NCBI GenBank assembly: GCA_023414985.1
Contig: JAEZLY010000200.1
Location: 1-28,253 of the forward strand
Length of the DNA: 28,253 bases
From: Bacillota bacterium
GTDB lineage: Bacteria > Bacillota > Clostridia > Lachnospirales > Lachnospiraceae
Direction: 5' to 3'
Shown: positions 1-6,784 of the stretch, piece after piece
Layout of the letters: each line of letters begins with the position of its first letter
Numbering within the stretch: the stretch's first letter is position 1
Translations under genes and position numbers: made by a program
Notes under the pieces: model-generated
The model's database searches: none
Told to the model about the DNA's origin: nothing
The model's input: the letters and a program-made list of their open reading frames with translations, nothing else

Positions 1-196
1 AGCCTGAACCGGACAGGATAAGACCCGTTCCTGCAAATTGTCCCGCTGAGGTAAGATTTGTCATAGAAATAAAAACAGCCATCCAGGCAGGGAGACCACC
101 GGAAACTGCCATCAGTCCGAACGTAAAGGATACAGGCAGATAGCCGAGTGCAATCGGATAGCCACGTTTTAACCCGTATGTAAAATCATTTTTCAT
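1..196 (-). CDS. azlC: AzlC-family branched-chain amino acid exporter subunit, 3' part cut by window edge
   Basis: The reverse strand encodes about 65 residues beginning MKNDFTYGLKRGYPIALGYL and running off the window. The GYPIALGYLPVSFTFGL segment followed by a hydrophobic stretch and LTSAGQFAG is typical of the N-terminus of AzlC, the large membrane subunit that with AzlD exports branched-chain amino acids or their analogues. I chose the ATG at 196 because a GGAGG lies seven bases upstream (204-208); the ATG at 202 is only one base from it. A partner azlD would be expected beyond the left edge but cannot be seen. The family call rests on a short N-terminal piece. Confidence 0.72.
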   Translation of the reverse strand, partial: MKNDFTYGLKRGYPIALGYLPVSFTFGLMAVSGGLPAWMAVFISMTNLTSAGQFAGTGLILSGSG

Positions 197-241
197 TGCC
201 ATGCCTCCGAAGTAAATTCAAATTGCCAAAAGATTATTCTA

Positions 242-269
242 ATTATACTCTAAAGAATTGGAAAAGCAA
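242..269 (-). promoter_or_regulatory. Probable sigma-A promoter of azlC with overlapping inverted repeat
   Basis: Read on the minus strand, TTGCTT (269-264) and TATAAT (247-242) are separated by 16 bases, placing a start site about 40 bases before the gene. An inverted repeat CAAGATT-N8-AATCTTG (267-288) overlaps the -35 box and could be an operator. Family-level knowledge: azl operons are often controlled by a regulator; which one applies here is not visible. Confidence 0.5.
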
Positions 270-410
270 GATTTCTTGAAAAATCTTGAGAAGTAGGGAA
301 AATATGGTATAACCGTCCTGTGTCGAATGGAAAGGGATAAATATATTTGCGTAATACCCTGCAATACGTTATAATAGTAATGATATTTCCCAGGAAAATG
401 CTATAAATGC

Positions 411-438
411 TTGATTTTTCCCACTTTTATAGTATGAT
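411..438 (+). promoter_or_regulatory. Probable sigma-A promoter for the small ORF/TPR operon
   Basis: TTGATT (411-416) and TATGAT (433-438) are 16 bases apart and lie 30 bases before the 46-codon ORF. A second possible -10, TATAAT near 370, with TTGCGT 17 bases upstream, is a weaker alternative. Confidence 0.5.
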
Positions 439-467
439 GGTAATGAAGGCGGACTGGAGGATAATAT

Positions 468-608
468 ATGATTAATTTTGATGAGGAATTAGAAAAATTT
501 GAGCCAAGCTTAGAGATTGAGCAGGCGGAGGATGTCATAAATAATAATGATCTGACAGACGTAACGGACATCTTAAAAGAGATATTAAAGGGAACAAAAG
601 ACAAATAA
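468..608 (+). CDS. Conserved-looking 46-residue acidic small protein
   Basis: A short frame starting MINFDEELEKFEPSLEIEQA and ending ILKGTKDK is preceded by GGAGG at 456-460 with seven-base spacing, and by a promoter-like sequence. The product is highly acidic, has no membrane segment, and looks like one or two short amphipathic helices. It ends 35 bases before the ATG of the zinc-ribbon/TPR gene, so the two are probably co-transcribed. The ideal ribosome binding site and sensible composition argue for a real gene. I recognise the type from Lachnospiraceae genomes but know no function. Confidence 0.7.
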   Translation: MINFDEELEKFEPSLEIEQAEDVINNNDLTDVTDILKEILKGTKDK

Positions 609-643
609 TCAATCATAAGATGAAATGGACAGGTGGGGATGGT

Positions 644-2044
644 ATGATTTGCCCGAGTTGCGGAAGTAATATGTCGGACAAGAAGAAAAGGTGTGAACGC
701 TGCGGCACGGATATGACGATTTATCAGAAAATATACAGAGCTTCCAATCAACACTATAATATCGGCCTTGCTAGAGCGAGAGTTCGGGATTTATCCGGTG
801 CAATCCTCTCTTTAAAAAGCAGCCTTGAATTAAATAAAAAGAATACCAATGCCCGAAATCTTCTGGGCCTGATTTATTATGAAATGGGTGAGACCGTTGC
901 TGCGTTGAGCGAGTGGGTCATCAGTAAGCATTTCCAGCCTGCGGATAATGATGCGGACGAATATATCAATAAGGTTCAGTCTAATCCAACCAAGCTGGAT
1001 GCGCTGAATCAGGCGATTAAGAGATATAATACTTCACTCACCCTGGCGAAGCAGGGCAGTGATGATCTATCCATTATCCAATTAAAGAAGGTAGTCAACC
1101 TAAATCCCCATTTTATCAGGGCTTATCATCTTCTTGCCCTGCTGCATATGAAGATCGGGGAGAAGGAGAAGGCAAGGAAATATCTCAGTAAGGCTTTGAA
1201 AATTGATGTTTCCAATACTACCACACTTCGATATTTAAAGGAAATCACGCCTCAGGAGACAGCAAAGGATCCGGAAGGCAATCCGGAGGCAGAAACCATT
1301 GGCTCGGGAGCAATCATGCCGATCTCCTCTTACCGTGAGGACAAGCCGAATATCATGGCATTTATTAATCTGGTTATCGGAGTTATCATAGGAGTGGCTG
1401 TCATGGCAATCCTCGTGGTTCCGACTCTGACAAAGAATAAAAATGGTAACGGCGATACGGATGTCGCTGACTACGGAACTGCTCTTGCCCGTATGGAAGA
1501 ACAGGATAATACCATCGCTTCCCTAAAGAATGAGAATGAAGATCTGAAAACTCAAGTGGAAGATCTTCAGGGACAGATTGATAAAATGGTTATACCCGAG
1601 GATAAATCAGCACAATATCAGCCTCTGATCCAGGCAGTCGGATTGTATCTGACAGAGCTTGGAAAGAGAGAAAGTGACAGAAACTTCTTAAAGGTGGCTG
1701 ATCTGTTGGCAGGAATTGATGATACTAAGATAGAGAATGAGGATGCCAAGAACCTGGTTACAACCCTTCGTACTACAGTATACCCGAGCGTAGCACAAGC
1801 GCAATATGAGAAGGGGCACAATCTTTACAGTGACGGTAAGTATAAGAAGGCGATCGAAGAACTGGCCAAAGCAATGGTCTATGATCCGAAGGATGTAGAT
1901 CCGGTTTATTTTACAGCCAGAGCATACCATCGTCTGGATGATAAAGAAAATGCAGCCATTTACTATAATATTGTACTGAAGGATTTCCCGGATTCCGATA
2001 GAATCTCGGACGCACAGAATTTCCTGGAACAGGTTCAGAAATAG
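644..2044 (+). CDS. Zinc-ribbon, single-pass membrane protein with TPR repeats
   Basis: The ATG at 644 is preferred over the in-frame ATG at 620 because AGGTGGGG (631-638) lies just upstream and because it puts the zinc ribbon at the extreme N-terminus. Cysteines 3, 6, 17 and 20 form CPSCG...CERCG. Residues of roughly 25-200 contain tetratricopeptide-type helices (for example around LGLIYYEMGETVAALSEW and LALLHMKIGEKEKARKYL). One membrane span follows near residues 240-265, then a coiled coil, then a further TPR pair near the C-terminus. The layout suggests a cytoplasmic zinc-ribbon/TPR half and an extracytoplasmic coiled-coil/TPR half, that is, a scaffold. No enzymatic motif is visible. It follows the 46-codon ORF and ends in its own terminator. 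Confidence 0.85.
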   Translation: MICPSCGSNMSDKKKRCERCGTDMTIYQKIYRASNQHYNIGLARARVRDLSGAILSLKSSLELNKKNTNARNLLGLIYYEMGETVAALSEWVISKHFQPADNDADEYINKVQSNPTKLDALNQAIKRYNTSLTLAKQGSDDLSIIQLKKVVNLNPHFIRAYHLLALLHMKIGEKEKARKYLSKALKIDVSNTTTLRYLKEITPQETAKDPEGNPEAETIGSGAIMPISSYREDKPNIMAFINLVIGVIIGVAVMAILVVPTLTKNKNGNGDTDVADYGTALARMEEQDNTIASLKNENEDLKTQVEDLQGQIDKMVIPEDKSAQYQPLIQAVGLYLTELGKRESDRNFLKVADLLAGIDDTKIENEDAKNLVTTLRTTVYPSVAQAQYEKGHNLYSDGKYKKAIEELAKAMVYDPKDVDPVYFTARAYHRLDDKENAAIYYNIVLKDFPDSDRISDAQNFLEQVQK

Positions 2045-2084
2045 AGCAAGAAGGAATTAATTAACTTAAGATAAGAGTGTATGG

Positions 2085-2141
2085 AAAAAAGACGTTTCAT
2101 GGAGAATAGCCGTCAGGCTGTTCCATAAAAGGTCTTTTTTT
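2085..2141 (+). terminator. Intrinsic terminator after the TPR gene
   Basis: AAAAAAGAC (2085-2093) pairs with GGTCTTTTTT (2131-2140), with an inner ATGGA/TTCCAT stem, and ends in a run of seven T. It separates the TPR gene from the spoIIA operon. Confidence 0.8.
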
Positions 2142-2228
2142 CGTCGGTAAAATCAGAAGTAAAAATATGGAAATCAACAAATTGGTTATGAAAGGAATAC
2201 CATCATAGAAGCAGGAGGGATTGAGTTC

Positions 2229-2624
2229 ATGCAGGAAGGTAATCTACAGGGCAGGAACATAAGTAAGGCAAGAGAGGAGGGAACAACCTATGATGTCAGC
2301 GGCAGATGCCTGATTATCCGTTTACAGGAGGAATTGGATCACCATAATGCAATCCGGATTAAGGATGCGGCAGACCGTCTGATTGATCGGAATAATATCA
2401 AGCATATCATCTTTGATTTCTCGGGGGCAGGCTTTATGGACAGCGCAGGAATTGGAGTAATTATGGGTCGATATCGCAAGGTCATTTTCATAGGGGGCAA
2501 GACGGCAGTAGCGAATGTCAATTCGACCGTGGACCGGATTTTCCGGATCTCGGGCCTTTATAAGATAATTGAGAAATATGATACGGTGGAAGCTGCGCTG
2601 AGTATCATCAAGGAAAGGGGATAA
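2229..2624 (+). CDS. spoIIAA: Anti-sigma F factor antagonist SpoIIAA
   Basis: STAS-domain protein that, when dephosphorylated, displaces sigma-F from SpoIIAB in the forespore. The core from about residue 20 (YDVSGRCLIIRLQEELDHHN) to the end matches the family, including GFMDSAGIGVIMGRY. Ser72 in that motif is the equivalent of the serine phosphorylated by SpoIIAB. At 131 residues it is somewhat longer than the Bacillus protein (117), with about 15 extra N-terminal residues. The ATG has GGAGG at about 2215-2219, so the extension seems genuine. It is first in spoIIAA-spoIIAB-sigF, with 8 bases to the next gene. The family is normally transcribed by sigma-H with Spo0A; I could not identify a convincing sigma-H box upstream. 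Confidence 0.96.
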   Translation: MQEGNLQGRNISKAREEGTTYDVSGRCLIIRLQEELDHHNAIRIKDAADRLIDRNNIKHIIFDFSGAGFMDSAGIGVIMGRYRKVIFIGGKTAVANVNSTVDRIFRISGLYKIIEKYDTVEAALSIIKERG

Positions 2625-2632
2625 GAAAGGCT

Positions 2633-3112
2633 ATGAAGGATAAGATTGAGAGGAACGAAATGACTTTGGATTTTGAGAGCAGATCGCAAAATGAGAGCTT
2701 TGCCAGGACGGTCGTAGCTGCTTTTGCCACACAGCTGGACCCGACGATTGAGGAGCTGGCTGATATAAAGACAGCAGTTTCGGAAGCGGTGACCAATTGT
2801 ATCATCCACGGCTATGATAATACCGTAGGCATCATCCGGATGCACTGTGTCATAAACAGAAATGAGCTTCTGGTGGAAATCTCTGATCGGGGGGTTGGGA
2901 TACCCAATATAGAGAAAGCGATGGAACCGCTCTACACTACCCGTCCCGAACTGGAACGCTCGGGAATGGGCTTCTCCTTTATGGAAGCCTTTATGGACGA
3001 GCTTGAGGTGGAGTCCGAGTTAGGGAAAGGGACATTGGTACGGATGACAAAGAGAATCGGAAGGCAGGAGAAGCTGAAGGAGGCTACACAGGAAGCCGGG
3101 CAAAGGGCTTAG
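2633..3112 (+). CDS. spoIIAB: Anti-sigma F factor / serine kinase SpoIIAB
   Basis: GHKL-fold kinase that binds and holds sigma-F and phosphorylates SpoIIAA. The N box is at EAVTNCIIHGY (residues 51-61, Asn55), the G1 box at ISDRGVGIP (Asp85), and the ATP-lid/G2 region at SGMGFSFME (about 110-118). Length (159) is slightly above the usual 140-150 because of a charged C-terminal tail. AAGAAAGG precedes the ATG. It lies between spoIIAA and sigF in the canonical order. Confidence 0.96.
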   Translation: MKDKIERNEMTLDFESRSQNESFARTVVAAFATQLDPTIEELADIKTAVSEAVTNCIIHGYDNTVGIIRMHCVINRNELLVEISDRGVGIPNIEKAMEPLYTTRPELERSGMGFSFMEAFMDELEVESELGKGTLVRMTKRIGRQEKLKEATQEAGQRA

Positions 3113-3153
3113 AACATATAGCAGGAGGAAGTTCAGACAGCTGCGAGGAAGGA

Positions 3154-3882
3154 GTGGGGTTTAATGTGGATACGCTTGAGCTGATCAGACTATCTAAGGA
3201 GGGCGATAGGGAAGCCAGGGACAGGCTTGTTACGGAAAATGTAGGACTGGTGTGGAGTATTGTTAGGAGATTCGCCAACCGGGGACATGAGATGGAAGAT
3301 CTGTTCCAGATTGGAAGCATCGGCCTGATCAAGGCAATCGATAAATTTGATACCACCTATGAAGTCAAGTTTTCAACCTATGCAGTCCCGATGATTACGG
3401 GTGAAATAAAGCGTTTCCTACGGGATGACGGTATGATCAAGGTCAGTAGATCCCTTAAGGAGACGGCGACAAGAATTAGAGCCGTGAGGGAGCGCTTTGG
3501 GAACCAGTACGGCCGTGAGCCGTTATTGGATGAGATTGAGGAAGAATTGAATATACCGAAGGATGAAATTATCATGGCCCTGGAGACAGGCGCTGAAGTG
3601 GAATCCTTATATAAGACCATCTATCAGGGGGATGGAAGTCCAATCTATCTGATTGACAAATTAGCAGAAACAAAGGATGAAAGCGAAAATTTAGTGGACA
3701 GGCTTGCCCTGCGGGAAATCATTGCTTCTCTGGATGAGAAGGAGCAGGAAATTATCAAGCTTAGATACTTTAAAGATAGAACACAGACAGATATTGCGAA
3801 GGAACTGGGGATATCCCAGGTGCAGGTATCCCGTATGGAAAAAAGAATCCTAAAAATCATGCGGGAAAAGCTTGGTGCCTGA
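3154..3882 (+). CDS. sigF: RNA polymerase sporulation sigma factor SigF
   Basis: Forespore-specific sigma factor activated by release from SpoIIAB after asymmetric division. Region 2 is seen in LVWSIVRRFANRG...DLFQIGSIGLIKAIDKFD, followed by FSTYAVPMITGEIKRFLRDDG; region 3 follows, and region 4 holds the helix-turn-helix TDIAKELGISQVQVSRMEKR. The frame opens with GTG at 3154, with AGGA touching the start codon; an in-frame GTG at 3166 (MDTLELIRLSKEG) is better spaced from GGAG at 3151-3154 and may be the true start, giving 238 residues. It is the last gene of the spoIIA operon and is followed by a terminator. Confidence 0.96.
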   Translation: MGFNVDTLELIRLSKEGDREARDRLVTENVGLVWSIVRRFANRGHEMEDLFQIGSIGLIKAIDKFDTTYEVKFSTYAVPMITGEIKRFLRDDGMIKVSRSLKETATRIRAVRERFGNQYGREPLLDEIEEELNIPKDEIIMALETGAEVESLYKTIYQGDGSPIYLIDKLAETKDESENLVDRLALREIIASLDEKEQEIIKLRYFKDRTQTDIAKELGISQVQVSRMEKRILKIMREKLGA

Positions 3883-3956
3883 TTAGCTCTTTATCAGCAA
3901 TTATTTACCAGTATAGCCAAATCGAAAACTCATATAATATCATTATGAAAAAGAAG

Positions 3957-3984
3957 GCATCAGAAGTAAATTCTGATGCTTTTT
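3957..3984 (+). terminator. Intrinsic terminator of the spoIIA operon
   Basis: GCATCAGAA (3957-3965) and TTCTGATGC (3971-3979) form a perfect 9-bp stem with a five-base loop and five T. Its 3' edge is shared with the next inverted repeat (3978-4020). Confidence 0.9.
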
Positions 3985-4129
3985 AATTTATAGGAAAGTG
4001 CATCCTATAAATTAAAAAGCCTCTCCGCATAGCGAACGTAGTTCGCTTTGGGATGGCGCACGCCGCTTAATCGGAAGTTAGCCGCAAGCGGCTACGCGGC
4101 GGCGCGAGAATGTGCCAAGGCACATTCTC
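3978..4129. repeat. Cluster of perfect palindromes between sigF and spoVA (GC-rich)
   Basis: This fills most of the 3883-4192 gap. First is an 18-bp perfect inverted repeat with a seven-base loop (arms 3978-3995 and 4003-4020). Next are AGCGAAC-gta-GTTCGCT (4031-4047), then nested arms GCGCACGCCGC / GCGGCGGCGC around AGCCGC-aa-GCGGCT (about 4055-4105), and finally GAGAATGTGCC-aa-GGCACATTCTC (4106-4129). The stretch 4020-4130 is visibly richer in GC than its surroundings. No reading frame is apparent. It resembles an extragenic palindromic repeat element rather than a gene or riboswitch. Confidence 0.75.
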
Positions 4130-4192
4130 TGTTCTGTCAGGAAATACATGCATTGCTATGAAAGAACGACAGGATGAACGGAGCGTGGGAAA

Positions 4193-4339
4193 ATGTCCGC
4201 AAAAAGAAAAATAGTGATTATCGCAGCATGCCTTATTATATCAGCAATTATTATTGTTGTATGTGTGGAGTGTTTCGGTAACGGCCAGCCGTCAAAATTT
4301 GACGGTACTTTGGTAAAATCATTGGAGTATTGTATTTGA
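4193..4339 (+). CDS. Small single-span membrane protein ahead of spoVAC (putative)
   Basis: A 48-codon frame starts MSAKRKIVIIAACLIISAII, has one hydrophobic helix at about residues 6-25, and a short polar tail ending SLEYCI. GGAG at 4180-4183 is nine bases before the ATG. Its stop lies just before the AAGGAGG of spoVAC, so translation would be coupled. Codon use looks normal. I do not recognise a family. Its position implies a forespore membrane protein of the spoVA operon, but it could be a non-coding leader. Confidence 0.5.
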   Translation: MSAKRKIVIIAACLIISAIIIVVCVECFGNGQPSKFDGTLVKSLEYCI

Positions 4340-4356
4340 AAGGAGGGTGGTTTTCT

Positions 4357-4860
4357 ATGGCTGATCAAAAAAAGAGTTCTGCCTCCGGTGTTGTCAGGGA
4401 ACAGGACACTCAAAAGAGAAATGAAAAATATAACCAGTATGTAAAAGAACAGACACCCAAATTCAGTGTTGCAAAAAATGCCTGTAAGGCATTCCTGATC
4501 GGCGGTATTATCTGCACCATAGGACAAGCATTTATTATGCTTTATAGTTCTATGGGAGCGGATAAGGAGACAGCAAAGCTGTATAATACCGTGACTCTGG
4601 TTTTTCTGTCCATACTGCTTACCAGCCTCGGCTATTATCAGAAGCTTGCAAAGTTCGGCGGAGCCGGGACATTGGTTCCTATCACCGGTTTTGCAAATTC
4701 AGTAGTAGCCCCGGTGGTTGAATATAAAAAGGAAGGACAGGTATTCGGTATCGGATGTAAGGTATTTACCATCGCAGGACCTGTAATCCTTTATGGTATA
4801 TTTACCTCCTGGGTTCTCGGGCTGATTTATTATCTTTTGAAGCAATTCAAAGTGATTTGA
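4357..4860 (+). CDS. spoVAC: Stage V sporulation protein SpoVAC
   Basis: Membrane channel component for dipicolinic acid uptake into the forespore and its release at germination. The ATG at 4357 has GGAGG ten bases upstream (4342-4346), preferred over a TTG-initiated extension from 4330. A charged N-terminus (about 45 residues) is followed by four hydrophobic segments: FLIGGIICTIGQAFIMLY, NTVTLVFLSILLTSLGYY, the ITGFANSVVAPVVEY region typical of SpoVAC/SpoVAE, and a final VFTIAGPVILYGIFTSWVLG. Length 167 against about 150 in Bacillus. First recognised gene of spoVAC-spoVAD-spoVAE, a set transcribed by sigma-G in the family. Confidence 0.95.
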   Translation: MADQKKSSASGVVREQDTQKRNEKYNQYVKEQTPKFSVAKNACKAFLIGGIICTIGQAFIMLYSSMGADKETAKLYNTVTLVFLSILLTSLGYYQKLAKFGGAGTLVPITGFANSVVAPVVEYKKEGQVFGIGCKVFTIAGPVILYGIFTSWVLGLIYYLLKQFKVI

Positions 4861-4879
4861 AGGGAAAAGAGGAGCAACT

Positions 4880-5932
4880 ATGGCACAACAGGTAAACCAA
4901 ACTAAAATGGTAGGCAAGCAGAGCCTTCAATTTCAAAATCCCCCAGTCATACTGGCCGGATCCTCGATTGCCGGAAAAAAAGAAGGAGAAGGTCCTTTAG
5001 GCAAGCTTTTTGACACGATTGAGGAGGATCCTCTCGTTGGGAAGCAGACCTGGGAGGAGGCTGAAAGCGAATTGATGCGCTTGGCATCCTTGAAGGTTCT
5101 TGAAAAAGCAGGACTTCAGAAGGAGGATATCCGGTACCTGATCGGAGGAGATTTACTGGGTCAATTGATTGCTACCTCCTTCGGAATCGGGGAACTGAAG
5201 ATACCGATGCTTGGAATTTACGGGGCCTGCTCTACGATGGGAGAGGCGATGACAATCGGAGCAATGATGATTGACGGTGGATTTGCGGATAGGGTATTGG
5301 CGATCACCTCAAGTCACTTTGCAGGAGCTGAGAAACAATTCCGTTTTCCTCTGGATTATGGGAATCAAAGACCCTTTTCTGCTTCCTGGACGATTACAGG
5401 CAGCGGAGCAGTTGTTATTTCAGATTCTGAACGGGCCAAAATACCGGCAGGCGAGGGAAGAATAGTAATCAAAGGAGTCACGATCGGAAAAATTGTTGAT
5501 TATGGGTTGAAGGATTCCATGAATATGGGAGCATGTATGGCACCGGCTGCTTATGAGACAATTCGTCAGAATTTTGAGGACTTTGGAATTGATCCGACCT
5601 ATTATGATAAAATTATTACCGGCGATCTTGGTTATGTCGGAAAGAATATCCTGATCGACCTATTGAAGGAGAAGAATTATGATATCTCCGCAAATCATAT
5701 GGATTGCGGAATTGAGATATTTGATAAAGACAGTCAGGACACTCATGCAGGAGGAAGCGGCTGCGGCTGTTCTGCCATCACCTTTACCGGCTATATCATG
5801 AAGCAGCTCACAGATGGAGTATGGAAGAGAATTCTGTTCATACCAACCGGTGCGCTGTTATCACAGGTAAGCTTTAATGAAGGAAAAAGCGTACCGGGGA
5901 TTGCGCATGCTGTTATCGTGGAAAGGAGCTAA
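4880..5932 (+). CDS. spoVAD: Stage V sporulation protein SpoVAD
   Basis: Thiolase/ketoacyl-synthase-fold protein that binds dipicolinic acid and peripherally joins the SpoVA channel. Recognised by VILAGSSIAGKKEGEGPLG, EEDPLVGKQTWEEAES, LLGQLIATSF, YGACSTMGEA (position of the thiolase nucleophile cysteine) and the C-terminal GGSGCGCSA stretch. Length 350 is close to the family. AGAGGAG lies six to seven bases before the ATG, 19 bases after spoVAC, and spoVAE follows by five bases. Confidence 0.96.
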   Translation: MAQQVNQTKMVGKQSLQFQNPPVILAGSSIAGKKEGEGPLGKLFDTIEEDPLVGKQTWEEAESELMRLASLKVLEKAGLQKEDIRYLIGGDLLGQLIATSFGIGELKIPMLGIYGACSTMGEAMTIGAMMIDGGFADRVLAITSSHFAGAEKQFRFPLDYGNQRPFSASWTITGSGAVVISDSERAKIPAGEGRIVIKGVTIGKIVDYGLKDSMNMGACMAPAAYETIRQNFEDFGIDPTYYDKIITGDLGYVGKNILIDLLKEKNYDISANHMDCGIEIFDKDSQDTHAGGSGCGCSAITFTGYIMKQLTDGVWKRILFIPTGALLSQVSFNEGKSVPGIAHAVIVERS

Positions 5933-5937
5933 GCGGT

Positions 5938-6294
5938 ATGGAATATTTAAAAGCGTTTTTAGTGGGCGGTGCAATCTGCGCAGTGGTACAGATTTTACTG
6001 GACAATACCAAGCTGTTGCCGGGTCGGGTCATGGTGATTTTAGTATGTCTCGGAGCAATTCTCGGAGCAGTCGGGGTGTATGAGCCCTTTGCAAAATGGG
6101 CAGGCGCAGGTGCCGGTGTACCGCTGACCGGATTTGGCAGCGTCTTGTTTAAGGGTGTGAAAGATGCGGTTGATAAAGACGGCTTCATCGGAATCTTCAA
6201 GGGTGGTTTCACCGCCTCCGCTGTCGGAGTATCCGCAGCCTTGATTTTTGCCTATATTGCCTCCTGGTTCTTCGGACCGAAGATGAAATCATAA
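5938..6294 (+). CDS. spoVAE: Stage V sporulation protein SpoVAE (SpoVAEb type)
   Basis: Small four-helix membrane protein of 118 residues, related in fold to SpoVAC and part of the same dipicolinic acid channel. FLVGGAICAVVQILLD, VMVILVCLGAILGAVGVY, the VPLTGFGSVLFKGVKDAV loop and a C-terminal helix match the family. AAAGGAG overlaps the end of spoVAD, which stops five bases earlier, so the genes are translationally coupled. Last gene of the operon; downstream lies a giant palindrome rather than a simple terminator. Confidence 0.95.
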   Translation: MEYLKAFLVGGAICAVVQILLDNTKLLPGRVMVILVCLGAILGAVGVYEPFAKWAGAGAGVPLTGFGSVLFKGVKDAVDKDGFIGIFKGGFTASAVGVSAALIFAYIASWFFGPKMKS

Positions 6295-6320
6295 ATCAAA
6301 GATGGGAATAACAAAGATAC

Positions 6321-6550
6321 GGTGCGATGACAGGGGTGATCTATTTTTCCTTCCGATTATTACTTTCAGGTAATTCTATCTTCCGCATCAGAGCTTATGG
6401 AATTCCGTCGGAGCTTAGCGACTTCTATGTCGCAAGCTCCTAAATCGTCCTTCCATGGACGATTTCCGGAATATTGCGCTCTGATCCGAAAGCAAGGATT
6501 ACCAGGAAAGTGATAAAGTCAGTCAAATAGATCATCCCTGCCATCACACC
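6321..6550. repeat. 230-bp giant imperfect palindrome (element B)
   Basis: Arms at 6321-6346 (GGTGCGATGACAGGGG...) and 6525-6550 (...ATCCCTGCCATCACACC) are complementary with few mismatches. Pairing continues inward through 6355-6393 with 6477-6520. At the tip are two hairpins: GGAGCTTAGCGAC with GTCGCAAGCTCC (6410-6440) and AAATCGTCC with GGACGATTT (6442-6465). No credible coding frame. It occupies nearly half of the gene-free stretch 6295-6784; the rest (6551-6650) is AT-rich with nothing recognisable. Confidence 0.8.
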
Positions 6551-6651
6551 TGTGTTTCTATGATTAAATAATGAATCTTATCTTGATAGATTTATATATA
6601 AACAATTTATGTACATACAATTTATCAGAATTTATAATGATTGATATACCT

Positions 6652-6703
6652 AAAAAAAAGTGAACCCCTAAGGTTATTTGATATTGGCCTTAAGGATTCA
6701 CTT
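6652..6703 (-). terminator. Intrinsic terminator of the penicillin-binding protein gene
   Basis: On the minus strand AAGTGAATCCTTAAGG pairs with CCTTAGGGGTTCACTT and is followed by eight T (complement of 6652-6659). Confidence 0.85.
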
Positions 6704-6784
6704 CTAAAATAATCGTTTTTAATCTAGTAACTAATGAACTTCGTATGATATGATGCAACAGAGTATAGCTGCTATATTAACCGT

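Noticed and set aside
2160..2228. Possible sigma-H promoter for spoIIAA (GGAAAT ... GAAAGG)
   Set aside because: Expected from the family, but the -10 lacks GAAT and the spacing is uncertain, so I do not list it.
4130..4192. Sigma-G promoter for the spoVA operon
   Set aside because: One is expected, but no pair of boxes with correct spacing was convincing.
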